A stretch of DNA of 14,026 nt from Chitinophagales bacterium (lineage in GTDB: Bacteria > Bacteroidota > Bacteroidia > Chitinophagales > UBA8649). Position 1 is the first letter of the stretch. The number at the start of each line of letters is the position of its first letter. The notes beneath the pieces were generated by a model. It had not been told where the DNA came from, did not search any database, and saw only the letters and a list, made by a program, of their open reading frames with translations. Below, piece by piece: positions 1-7,452 of the stretch. The stretch covers positions 1 through 14,026 of the forward strand of contig JADHRO010000031.1 of assembly GCA_016777395.1 (NCBI GenBank), given 5' to 3'. Position numbers and translations under genes: made by a program.

Positions 1-588
1 ATTGTTGAAGTTGAGAACGGCTACTGATAACAAACCAGCGCTTACAGCAGGCAAAATCACGGTTATCTCAAGGCTCTTGCTAAAAAGGAAAAAACTTCCA
101 ATAACTCCGACCAAACCAAAAAATAAAAAAACAAAAAAATCTCCTAAGCCATTATATCCATAAGGCTTTTCGCCCATCGTATAGCTTATAGCTGCAGCAA
201 TTGCAGCAATGCCAATGAGTAGAAAAATTAAAAAATATACTCCATTTTCTCTAAATGCTGAGAACAATAAAGCAAGTCCACTTAGCAGTGATAAAAAGGA
301 AAAAAGTACTACAGCTTTTAGCATCGCCTTTTTTGATATTTCTCCACTATAAACTGCTCTCGAAGGCCCTATTCGCTCTTCATTATCTTTTCCTGATATT
401 GCATCGCCGTAGTCATTGGCATAATTAGACAAAACTTGTAAGCAAATAGTAGTTGAAACTGCCAAAGTAAAAATTTGCCAAGTAAAAAATCCATGATAAA
501 TAGCTGCAGCTGTCCCAAAGAAAATACTGGATAGTGCTAAGGGTAAGGTTCTCAAACGAGCAGCGGAAATCCAGACCTTTAAATCCAT
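1..588 (-). CDS. menA: 1,4-dihydroxy-2-naphthoate polyprenyltransferase (MenA), 3' end cut by window edge
   Basis: Integral membrane UbiA-family prenyltransferase that joins a polyprenyl chain to 1,4-dihydroxy-2-naphthoate in menaquinone synthesis. I translated it from the ATG at 588; 196 residues are in the window and the frame stays open to base 1. The family usually has about 300 residues, so roughly the last third is missing. It begins MDLKVWISAARLRTLPLALS, as MenA proteins do. The first Asp-rich prenyl-diphosphate/Mg2+ motif is visible as NYANDYGDAISGKD (about residues 55-68), followed by GPSRAV (74-79) and the loop YTMGEKPYGYNGLGD (about 136-150). Several hydrophobic helices surround these. 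The fragment stops at LNFNN, just where the second Asp motif (NNxRDxxxD) should begin. Only two bases separate it from the kdsB stop codon, so it is very likely co-transcribed and possibly translationally coupled. The identity is clear from the motifs; completeness cannot be judged. Confidence 0.92.
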   Translation of the reverse strand, partial: MDLKVWISAARLRTLPLALSSIFFGTAAAIYHGFFTWQIFTLAVSTTICLQVLSNYANDYGDAISGKDNEERIGPSRAVYSGEISKKAMLKAVVLFSFLSLLSGLALLFSAFRENGVYFLIFLLIGIAAIAAAISYTMGEKPYGYNGLGDFFVFLFFGLVGVIGSFFLFSKSLEITVILPAVSAGLLSVAVLNFNN

Positions 589-590
589 AA

Positions 591-1316
591 TTACAAATTA
601 TATTGTTTAATGATGCCTGCTAAATCTTCTGGTGTATCTACAGAATTGCTGTCGTGATTAGTAAAGCCTAAATGGATATTATATCCATTCTCTAGCCATC
701 GCAACTGTTCCAAATTTTCAATTCTTTCTAAAGGTGAGCTAGGTAATTTTACAATTTCATTTAAGACCCCTGTGCGATAGGCATACAAACCAATGTGCTT
801 ATAATACAGTGAGGAAGAAGCTTCCTTATGAAAGGGAATTGGCGCTCTTGAAAAGTATAAAGCCTTCTTATTTGCATCAAAAACGACCTTCACCACATTA
901 ACACTCTTCACTTCATTAACAAGCTCAATATGTTTTGCAAGGCTTGCAATTTGCACATCCTTTTGTTTAAAACAGGCGATTAATGTGTTTAGGTCACTTG
1001 GATTAAAAAAGGGTTCATCTCCTTGAATATTAACTACTATTTTCGGCTGAGTACTTAAATTGCTCACCAATTCAGCACAACGAGACGTTCCATTTTGATG
1101 GGAATCTGCTGTCATTTGAACTAAGCCCCCAAAGCTTTCCACTTCATCGGCAATTTCTTTATTATCCGTAGCGACATAAACAGCATCCAAAAGTTTAGAT
1201 TTTTGCGCTTGCTCATACACTCTGCGAACCATAGACTTCCCTCCAATATCCACTAAAGGCTTACCCGGAAATCGAGTTGAAGACATGCGAGCGGGTATGA
1301 CACCAATTACTTCCAT
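591..1316 (-). CDS. kdsB: 3-deoxy-manno-octulosonate cytidylyltransferase (CMP-KDO synthetase)
   Basis: Cytosolic enzyme that activates KDO with CTP to CMP-KDO, the donor for the inner core of lipopolysaccharide. It has 241 residues, close to the usual 245-255. The nucleotide-binding signature IPARMSSTRFPGKPL is at residues 7-21. The metal-binding QGDEP is at 98-102 (Asp100), YFSRAPIPF at 154-162, HIGLYAY at 174-180, SPLERIENLEQLRWLENG at 194-211, and the C-terminal VDTPED, which contributes the second metal Asp, at 226-231. All key residues of the family look present. Its ATG overlaps the stop codon of the upstream NfeD gene by one base (TAATG on the minus strand), and menA follows after two bases, so the three genes form a compact unit. 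The link to NfeD and MenA is one of position; they do not share a pathway. Confidence 0.96.
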   Translation of the reverse strand: MEVIGVIPARMSSTRFPGKPLVDIGGKSMVRRVYEQAQKSKLLDAVYVATDNKEIADEVESFGGLVQMTADSHQNGTSRCAELVSNLSTQPKIVVNIQGDEPFFNPSDLNTLIACFKQKDVQIASLAKHIELVNEVKSVNVVKVVFDANKKALYFSRAPIPFHKEASSSLYYKHIGLYAYRTGVLNEIVKLPSSPLERIENLEQLRWLENGYNIHLGFTNHDSNSVDTPEDLAGIIKQYNL

Positions 1317-2728
1317 TAAGTTCTTACCGCTTTAACAATCAGGTAGGCGCCTTGTTGCTTGATTACTTTAACCCTCGTACCATGCAATAAATACTCTCCA
1401 TCACTTTGAGCATCATATTGTACATTGTCAATTTCAATTTTTCCCGCTGGACGCAAGTCAGCAAGCACAAGGCCCTCTTTGCCTTCAAGTTTTTTCTCAG
1501 AAAATGCACTGATAACAAATCCTTCCTCTTTATGCTGCTCAGTTGCTAGCATAAGCCGCTTGAATAGACCAGTACTGGCTATATTGTTGCTCGCAAATAT
1601 AAGTAAGAGGACCCCAAAGACCATAACACTAGAAACCATTAAGAAAGCTGTACCAATTTCTGAAGCAGGGACAAATGTAAAATCAAATCCATCAATATTC
1701 TTTAATAAGGCTAAAGCCAAGCTAATTATAACGGCGGCAATTCCAGTAATACCGGCAACCCCAAATCCTGGAATGAAAAATACTTCCGCGATGATTAAGC
1801 CAATACCAGCTACGAATAAAACAAGCTCCCAGTTTGCAGCAAAACCTTCCAGATAAAGTGGGGCAAAATATAATATTGCAGCAAGTACCGAAGCTGCCAA
1901 TGGAAAACCTATTCCAGGAGATTGTAATTCAAAATATACCCCCCCCAATAAAAGTAAAAGCAGCACACCAGACACCGCTGGTTTAACCAAAAATTGAATA
2001 AGCTTTTCCGTACTTGAAACCTTATGTTTAATAACTGTTGGATTCTCCAGGCCCATTAAATCATATACTTCCTCCAAACTCTCCGCTTTGCCCTCACAAT
2101 ATCCATTCTTGAGTGCGTCCTCGACAGTAAAGGTTATAATTTCTCCTTCCTTAGTTACACCCTTAATAATCATATTAGGGTTCACCATACCTTCTGCAAT
2201 ATCAGGCTCCCTATTACCAGCCTCTGCTGTGGCGCGCATTTTATTCCGCATGTATGATTGATACTTCTCTTCAGCATAAGAGCCATCCTCGCGCACTACC
2301 GCAGCAGCACCAATAGTGCTTCCCGTTTGCATATAAATACTGTCGCAGGCAATGGAGATAAGCGCTCCAGCACTAGCAGCGTTATTACGAATAAATACTA
2401 TTGAAGGAATTGGACATTGCATCAACTTAGTTCTTATACTGTCTGCATCCGTTACCAAACCACCATAAGTATTAAGATCTAAAACCAAAAAATCCACATT
2501 TTGCTGGATTGCTTCTTCAATGGCACTTTGCGTTATTCGAGTAGCCCCTGGACCAATCTCATCATGGATTTCAAAAAGATATACCCGTTGATTATCTAAT
2601 TTTTGCGTTTTCACACCTTCCGCTTGCTGCAGGGTATCGGTAGAAAACAATGAGTCCCTATTTTGAGCATATCCAAATACCATGCTCATTAAAATATACG
2701 TTAATATTAGATAAGGTGGATATTTCAT
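1316..2728 (-). CDS. NfeD-family membrane-bound serine protease (ClpP class)
   Basis: Full-length, long-form NfeD protein of 470 residues. An N-terminal hydrophobic signal segment (about 5-21) leads to a ClpP/SppA-like serine protease domain (about 48-235) with TYGG (87-90) and NNAASAGALIS (115-125), in which Ser119 is the likely nucleophile. The general-base Lys is probably Lys155 or Lys163; I cannot decide by eye. A membrane block follows (about 252-380), containing the NfeD signature around FFIPGFGVAGITG (317-329). The C-terminal soluble OB-fold NfeD domain is at about 400-470 (GKEGLVLADLRPAGKIEIDN). Archaeal and bacterial relatives cleave hydrophobic stomatin segments, and the gene is usually beside a stomatin/SPFH gene. 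None is visible here, although the upstream neighbour is only a divergent gene 68 bp away. It heads the nfeD-kdsB-menA unit. The substrate in this organism is unknown. Confidence 0.9.
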   Translation of the reverse strand: MKYPPYLILTYILMSMVFGYAQNRDSLFSTDTLQQAEGVKTQKLDNQRVYLFEIHDEIGPGATRITQSAIEEAIQQNVDFLVLDLNTYGGLVTDADSIRTKLMQCPIPSIVFIRNNAASAGALISIACDSIYMQTGSTIGAAAVVREDGSYAEEKYQSYMRNKMRATAEAGNREPDIAEGMVNPNMIIKGVTKEGEIITFTVEDALKNGYCEGKAESLEEVYDLMGLENPTVIKHKVSSTEKLIQFLVKPAVSGVLLLLLLGGVYFELQSPGIGFPLAASVLAAILYFAPLYLEGFAANWELVLFVAGIGLIIAEVFFIPGFGVAGITGIAAVIISLALALLKNIDGFDFTFVPASEIGTAFLMVSSVMVFGVLLLIFASNNIASTGLFKRLMLATEQHKEEGFVISAFSEKKLEGKEGLVLADLRPAGKIEIDNVQYDAQSDGEYLLHGTRVKVIKQQGAYLIVKAVRT

Positions 2729-2763
2729 TTGTGCAAATTCATCATTATGGTACGATATTGGAA

Positions 2764-2771
2764 TATATTTA
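2764..2771 (+). promoter_or_regulatory. Possible -7 promoter element for the LysM gene
   Basis: TATATTTA differs by one base from the Bacteroidota consensus TAnnTTTG and lies 25 bases before the ATG at 2797, the same spacing seen for two better matches in this window. I see no convincing -33 TTTG at the right distance. The 68-bp gap must also hold the promoter of the divergent nfeD operon, for which I see no clear element. Confidence 0.3.
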
Positions 2772-2796
2772 TCAAAAATAAGTAAATCTTGAGTTT

Positions 2797-3675
2797 ATGA
2801 AAGCAAAATTGAGTTTATTATTCGTAGTTTGTTTCTTTTCATTTAGCGCGATTGCGCAAATGGTTACAGAAGAAATGTCACATAAAGTCGAGCCTGGTCA
2901 AACACTTTATTTTATTTCAAAGAAATACGATTTAAGTATTGATGATTTAAGAAAATCAAATCCTGTTATCGAAGATGATTTAATCATTAAACCAACGCAG
3001 GTTCTAGTCATTCCAGTCAAAAACGAGCCTACTAAACTTGATGACAGTGCATATAAAATCCATGTCATCAAAACAAAGGAGACTCTATTCTCTATTTCTC
3101 AGATGTATAATATTGAGATCAGCGAGTTAATTCGCCTAAATAATTTAGAAAATGCAAGTATTGACATAGGTCAAGAATTAAAAGTCCAAAAACTTGATGT
3201 AAACGATGCAGCCATCTATACAAAATCAACAAGGATAGCTGGAGAAGGTTCCGAAAACGAAATTAAAAAAGAAAAACCTAATCAGCAGGAGTTTAATGAG
3301 GACGTATTATTATACAAACAATTGTTTGATAGCTATGACACCGGGGGTTATCAAATAAACCAAGATAAAGGAATAGGAAATTATCTAGATGGAAGTAGCA
3401 GTGGAGCTTATCTTGCCATGGTAAACAATGTAACTGCAGAGCAAATCATTAAGGTGCGGAACTTGATGAACAATAAGGTAATTTACCTGAAGGTCGTAGG
3501 ACCTGTTTCAACAAAAGATGCAGATAAAAACATTACTATAAAAATTTCAAAATCTGCAGCCAACGATTTGAATATTATTGAAAATCGATTTTTAGCAGAA
3601 TGGACCTGGTATTCCCGACCTCCTCAAGAAAATGAGGCAGAAGTTAAACCATCAACTACATTTGATGATTTTTAG
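2797..3675 (+). CDS. Secreted LysM-LysM protein with C-terminal RlpA-like double-psi beta-barrel
   Basis: A 292-residue protein exported by a signal peptide (about 1-21, ending AIAQ). Two LysM peptidoglycan-binding domains follow, at about 29-73 (HKVEPGQTLYFISKKYDLS) and 87-130 (YKIHVIKTKETLFSISQMYNIE). A charged linker of about 60 residues leads to a C-terminal domain (about 200-272). Its pattern AYLAMVNNVTAEQIIKVRNLMNN, then VIYLKVVGPVSTKD, then ITIKISKSAANDLNI resembles the RlpA-like double-psi beta-barrel often paired with LysM in Bacteroidota. The likely role is binding or remodelling of periplasmic peptidoglycan. RlpA of Pseudomonas is a lytic transglycosylase, but I do not see enough conserved acidic residues to claim activity here, so the barrel may only bind. 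The tail (274-292) is short and acidic. yhhQ follows after 13 bp, probably in the same transcript. Confidence 0.85.
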   Translation: MKAKLSLLFVVCFFSFSAIAQMVTEEMSHKVEPGQTLYFISKKYDLSIDDLRKSNPVIEDDLIIKPTQVLVIPVKNEPTKLDDSAYKIHVIKTKETLFSISQMYNIEISELIRLNNLENASIDIGQELKVQKLDVNDAAIYTKSTRIAGEGSENEIKKEKPNQQEFNEDVLLYKQLFDSYDTGGYQINQDKGIGNYLDGSSSGAYLAMVNNVTAEQIIKVRNLMNNKVIYLKVVGPVSTKDADKNITIKISKSAANDLNIIENRFLAEWTWYSRPPQENEAEVKPSTTFDDF

Positions 3676-3688
3676 CTAGTTTCGTCGT

Positions 3689-4396
3689 ATGAAGTATTCG
3701 CTAAGAGATGAAAAGTCCAGCAGAAGTGAAAAAGCCCTGCTTATACTATCTGGTTTTTTTATAGCATCATTAGTCCTGACCAATTTAATCGCGGGAAGAT
3801 TTTTTACACTAGAAATTCCATTCTTAGGCATAAGTTGGGCGCTTTCTTCTGGGATTATTGCATACCCGATTACCTTTTTAGTCACGGATGTTATTTCTGA
3901 AGTGTTTGGAGAAAAAAGAGCAAAAACGCTGGTTCTAGTAGGATTTCTAGTTAGTGTATTTACGGTGCTCATTATCTTGCTTAGTATCAAGTTACCCATC
4001 TGGGAAAACTCTCCAGTGGATGGAAAATCATACGATACAGTCTTTGGACTTGCACCGGGTATTGTGTTTGGTTCGATGATCGCATACCTATCTGCTCAAT
4101 ATATTGACGTGCAGTTATTTGAATTTTGGAGGAGACTCACCAAAGGCAAGCATTTATGGTTAAGAAACAATGGCTCGACCATACTTAGCCAGCTCATTGA
4201 CACCAGCCTTGTTGTTGTCATTGCACTAGTGATTTATCCTAAGTTCACTGGCACTTCAGAAGCCATTAGCTCTAAAGTAGCTTTAGAAATCATTATTGGT
4301 CAATATATCTTTAAAGCCTGTATCGCTATTATTGATACCCCACTAATATATTTTGCGGTTAATCGATTGAACAGATACTTGAATAAGGAGAACTAA
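3689..4396 (+). CDS. yhhQ: Queuosine precursor transporter (YhhQ/DUF165, VUT family)
   Basis: Inner-membrane importer for queuosine precursors (preQ0/preQ1 in characterised relatives), which feed the tRNA wobble modification queuosine. It has 235 residues, normal for the family, and about six hydrophobic segments. Family hallmarks are ASLVLTNLIAGR (26-37), YPITFLVTDVISEVFGEKRA (59-78), AQYIDVQLFEFWRRLTKGKHLW (about 136-157), LRNNGSTILSQLIDT (158-172) and FKACIAIIDTPLIYFAVNRLN (208-228). The ATG at 3689 is followed at once by a charged cytoplasmic N-terminus (KYSLRDEKSSRSEK), as expected. It lies 13 bp after the LysM gene, and its stop codon is separated from the stop of the opposing PAP2 gene by a single base. 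No queuosine synthesis gene is in the window. Which precursor it carries cannot be read from the sequence. Confidence 0.92.
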   Translation: MKYSLRDEKSSRSEKALLILSGFFIASLVLTNLIAGRFFTLEIPFLGISWALSSGIIAYPITFLVTDVISEVFGEKRAKTLVLVGFLVSVFTVLIILLSIKLPIWENSPVDGKSYDTVFGLAPGIVFGSMIAYLSAQYIDVQLFEFWRRLTKGKHLWLRNNGSTILSQLIDTSLVVVIALVIYPKFTGTSEAISSKVALEIIIGQYIFKACIAIIDTPLIYFAVNRLNRYLNKEN

Positions 4397-4397
4397 T

Positions 4398-5129
4398 CTA
4401 TTTCTTAAAGTTGATGCGATGCAATAGCGGAACACCCACTCCTATTGATGCGCCGGCTCCGTATCCAATAAGTACATCCGTCCAAAAATGCTTACCCCCT
4501 CGAACCCTTAAAACTGCAGTTGCCATCGGTAAAACACCAGCTAAAATCCAAACCAAGGGTTTTAGTTTAGAATCGGGGTAATAGTGTTGATGCATCATGG
4601 CAAATGAAAAACTCATAGAGGCAACTGATGAAGTGTGTCCACTATAAAATGATTGACTTGACCCCTTATCCAATTTCTTTTCTAAAGGAGCATCAGAATT
4701 GTAAACATATGGTCTTTTTCGTTGAACTAATTCTTTGGTCAAATAAGTAATTCCCGTATTCAATAAAAATACTTCAGCAGAAATTGCAGCGATTGTTCCA
4801 AAATCTTTTCGACTTCTTTCACCAGCTAAAAACAGTAAGGGAGTTCCCATATTGGCATACAGTAAGGCATCACTCCAATGAGCCGCTTTTGGATTCCAAT
4901 TAAATGTCGCACCTCGATCAAATTTACCCACATCCATCCTATTCAAATCCATGATATCTTCTAATTGCAGTGCATCTCTTTTTCTCTCATGAATAAATCC
5001 ACCTAATGCAGTAGCAGCGCCGACAGTAATTACAGGAATGTCAACTGCAAAACTAAAATTATAGGGCGATTGAGCAAAAATACCTGAATAAGCAATAATT
5101 AATAAGATAATTAATGATCGATGTTTCAT
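4398..5129 (-). CDS. Secreted PAP2 (type 2 phosphatidic acid phosphatase) family protein
   Basis: A 243-residue acid-phosphatase-fold enzyme that removes phosphate from lipids or related molecules at the membrane or in the periplasm. The signal peptide is about residues 1-20 (ending GIFAQ). All three catalytic motifs are visible: KX6RP as K132...R139-P140 (KELVQRKRP), SGH at 163-165 (FYSGHTSS, His165 acid/base), and R-X5-H-X3-D as R208...H214...D218 (RVRGGKHFWTD). The usual Ser of the SRX5HXXXD motif is Leu here, a common tolerated change. Hydrophobic helices at about 96-130, 168-180 and 190-235 fit a membrane-anchored core. Possible substrates are undecaprenyl pyrophosphate, lipid A phosphate or phosphatidic acid; the sequence does not discriminate. 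The gene is alone, convergent with yhhQ and divergent from the GCS2-CBS region. Confidence 0.9.
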   Translation of the reverse strand: MKHRSLIILLIIAYSGIFAQSPYNFSFAVDIPVITVGAATALGGFIHERKRDALQLEDIMDLNRMDVGKFDRGATFNWNPKAAHWSDALLYANMGTPLLFLAGERSRKDFGTIAAISAEVFLLNTGITYLTKELVQRKRPYVYNSDAPLEKKLDKGSSQSFYSGHTSSVASMSFSFAMMHQHYYPDSKLKPLVWILAGVLPMATAVLRVRGGKHFWTDVLIGYGAGASIGVGVPLLHRINFKK

Positions 5130-5465
5130 TTTATTTAATATTTTTAGAACTAATTAATTGATCTGGTGACCAAATTAAGTCTTTTTTGTTTAATTTCTCT
5201 TCTTTTGCCTAGCGCTGACGGAGTAAATATCTCCAAGTTTCAATCGCTTCTATATGTCGGTATAAATAAGAAAAATAGGCATATGCGAGAGGGTAAGCAT
5301 CCAGTTTTATTGGCTAAATTTTACAGTTCAAATGAAGCGACTTCTATTCATGAAAATATGCGCAAATATTATCGTGCCTTATGGAATGATTCTATTAAAT
5401 TTATGGAAATATTAAACAATTTTTATAATAAGCTATATTCCTGTCAAGATAAATTCAATTAGATT
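5130..5465. other. 336-bp divergent intergenic stretch with little identifiable content
   Basis: This stretch lies between the PAP2 start (leftward) and the GCS2-CBS start (rightward). I see no clear TAnnTTTG promoter on either strand; the best rightward candidate is a poor TATATTCC at 5434-5441. There is no strong hairpin or repeat. The only reading frame is the doubtful small ORF listed separately. It must nevertheless carry the promoters of two divergent genes. Confidence 0.5.
5166..5462 (+). CDS. Doubtful small ORF, hypothetical protein
   Basis: An open frame of 98 codons from a GTG at 5166, ending three bases before the GCS2-CBS ATG. I do not recognise it. The GTG version starts with a hydrophobic stretch (KLSLFCLISLLLPSADG) that could pass as a signal peptide, but GTG starts are uncommon in this group. 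An in-frame ATG at 5283 gives 60 residues rich in Lys, Tyr, Asn and Phe (for example HENMRKYYRALWNDSIKFMEI), probably helical. In favour: the frame ends almost on the next gene, as coupled genes do. Against: no homology I can recall, no promoter in front, and a frame of this length is easily open by chance in AT-rich DNA. It could be the remnant of a decayed gene or simply leader DNA. Confidence 0.22.
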   Translation: MTKLSLFCLISLLLPSADGVNISKFQSLLYVGINKKNRHMREGKHPVLLAKFYSSNEATSIHENMRKYYRALWNDSIKFMEILNNFYNKLYSCQDKFN

Positions 5466-7379
5466 ATGGGAGCACCTAAGGTAAAAGCCACATCAACAGC
5501 TAAACAACTTCAAGCATTTGAGAAGCACTTACTCAATGACCTTCATGCATTAAATAAAATGCTAAAGGAAGGAATGTTTGAAATTGACAAAACACGAATT
5601 GGAGCTGAGCAAGAGTTTTGCCTCGTTGATAAACATTATAAACCAGCCGGGAAAAATATTGAAATGATGAACCTGCTAGAAGGTAATCCTCTATTTACTA
5701 CGGAGTTGGCCCGTTTCAATATGGAAATTAATGCAAGCCCTCAGATCTTTTCAAAGAACTGCTTATCCATTATGGAAAAAGAAATACTGGATAATCTGGA
5801 TGCAGCGCATCAAGCTGCAGATAGTCTCGGTATAAAAGTAATACTTACGGGAATTCTCCCTACTCTTAGGAAATTTGATTTTTCTATGCATAATCTAACT
5901 CCTTATGAGCGATACTATGCATTATGCGAATCAATAAACAAGTTGCGCGGTAAAAACTATGATTTAAACATTAGTGGTATTGATGAGCTCTTTTCCGAGC
6001 ACGACTCACCTTTAATTGAAGCAGCGAATACAGGATTTCAAGTGCACTTGCAGATTAAACCTGATGAGTTTGTAGATATGTACAATATTTCCCAAGCCAT
6101 AACGGCTCCTGTGCTAGCCAGCGCAACAAACTCCCCGATCTTGTTTGGCAAACGATTATGGAAAGAAACGCGTATTGCCTTATTCTCCCAATCTGTAGAT
6201 ACCAGAAATCATAAGGAACATGCAAGAGAAATGAGTCCAAGAGTGACATTTGGCGATCACTGGTTGGAAAAATCAATTCTAGAAATTTATAAGGAAGATA
6301 TTGTCAAATACCGAGTCTTGTTAAATACAGAAATCAACGAGAATGTTTTTGAAAAATTAGAGACAGGAACCGCTCCTGATTTAATGGCCCTAAAAGTACA
6401 CAATTCAACCGTATATAGATGGAATAGAGCATGTTACGGTATTAGTGAAGGGAAAGCTCATCTTAGAATTGAAAACAGGGTACTCCCTGCTGGTCCTACT
6501 GTAAAAGATGAAATGGCTAATGCTGCATTTTGGTTAGGATTAATGGTAGGTGTACATGATAAATACGGAGATATCACCCAACGAATGGATTTTGATGTTG
6601 CCAAAAATAATTTCTTAAAAGCCTCCGTTCATGGATTGGACACGAAGCTATTTTGGTTAGATAATAAAAGTTATGCTGCCAGTGATTTAATACTCCACGA
6701 ACTCTTACCTTTGGCTAAGGCTGGATTGAAAAAACAAAAAGTAAATAATGCAGAAATAGAAGAATATTTAGGTATTATTGAGGCGCGTGTTCAAAAAGTA
6801 CGTACCGGATCATATTGGCAATTAAAATCCTTTAATAAATTAATTAAAAGTGCAACAAAAGAAGAAGTATTGGCCGCGATAACGGCGTCAACTATTCAAA
6901 ACCAAAAACATAATATACCCGTGCATAATTGGAAATTAGCTGAACTAGATGATAATAAAGATTGGAAACCAAGTGAAGTTTTTGTGGAGGAATTCATGAC
7001 CACTAAGGTCTTTACAGCTAAACAAGAGGACATTGTTGAATTGGTTAGTGAGATGATGGATTGGCAAAAAATTCGTTATGTAGCTGTAGAGAATAAAAAA
7101 GGAAAGCTAGTGGGCTTGGCAACGTCAAGAATGATGTTGCGAGCGTATATGAAACATATACATCAAAAAGAAAAGCTTCCTTTAAGTGTGGGTGAGGTAA
7201 TGATTAAAGATCCTATGACAATTCATCCGGGAGCGAAATTTACCGAAGCAATGGATATCATGACTAAATATCAATTTGGATGCCTTCCCGTTGTAGATGA
7301 TAAGAATAATTTAGTAGGAATGGTGACAGAAGCTAACTTCCTAGTAATTTCTAAAAACCTATTTGATAAGATTAAGTAA
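5466..7379 (+). CDS. Glutamate-cysteine ligase-like (GCS2) enzyme fused to two CBS domains
   Basis: A 637-residue cytosolic protein. Residues about 40-460 form a glutamine-synthetase-fold ligase of the GCS2 type (carboxylate-amine ligase, YbdK/EgtA relatives). It has GAEQEFCLVD at 46-55 (Glu48 and Glu50 are candidate metal ligands), LARFNMEINASPQ at 81-93, FQVHLQI at 191-197, ATNSPILFGKRLWKETRIALF at 220-240, SVDTR at 243-247 and RIENRVLPAGPTVKDEMANA at 334-353. Residues about 507-565 (EEFMTTKVFTA...) and 575-630 (VGEVMIKDPMTIHPGAKFTEA) are a CBS pair, which in other proteins binds adenine nucleotides and regulates activity. The family predicts ATP-dependent joining of an amino acid carboxylate to an amine. 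Glutathione synthesis is possible, but no glutathione synthetase is near and the true substrate is unknown. YbdK-type ligases are about 370 residues, so this is a long, regulated variant. Its ATG follows the doubtful small ORF by three bases. Confidence 0.82.
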   Translation: MGAPKVKATSTAKQLQAFEKHLLNDLHALNKMLKEGMFEIDKTRIGAEQEFCLVDKHYKPAGKNIEMMNLLEGNPLFTTELARFNMEINASPQIFSKNCLSIMEKEILDNLDAAHQAADSLGIKVILTGILPTLRKFDFSMHNLTPYERYYALCESINKLRGKNYDLNISGIDELFSEHDSPLIEAANTGFQVHLQIKPDEFVDMYNISQAITAPVLASATNSPILFGKRLWKETRIALFSQSVDTRNHKEHAREMSPRVTFGDHWLEKSILEIYKEDIVKYRVLLNTEINENVFEKLETGTAPDLMALKVHNSTVYRWNRACYGISEGKAHLRIENRVLPAGPTVKDEMANAAFWLGLMVGVHDKYGDITQRMDFDVAKNNFLKASVHGLDTKLFWLDNKSYAASDLILHELLPLAKAGLKKQKVNNAEIEEYLGIIEARVQKVRTGSYWQLKSFNKLIKSATKEEVLAAITASTIQNQKHNIPVHNWKLAELDDNKDWKPSEVFVEEFMTTKVFTAKQEDIVELVSEMMDWQKIRYVAVENKKGKLVGLATSRMMLRAYMKHIHQKEKLPLSVGEVMIKDPMTIHPGAKFTEAMDIMTKYQFGCLPVVDDKNNLVGMVTEANFLVISKNLFDKIK

Positions 7380-7452
7380 ATTAGAAAATATGTCTTATTC
7401 CTCCTAAAAAGAGTTGTCACAGCAAATAGATAGTGATTTAAAAGCTAAACAT

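Noticed and set aside
1425..1856. 143-codon plus-strand frame opposite the NfeD gene
   Set aside because: It lies wholly antisense to a well-supported NfeD domain, with low-complexity Ser/Ile/Pro/Lys composition typical of a shadow frame.
3676..3999. 107-codon minus-strand frame opposite yhhQ
   Set aside because: It is antisense to conserved transporter helices; its composition is explained by the other strand.
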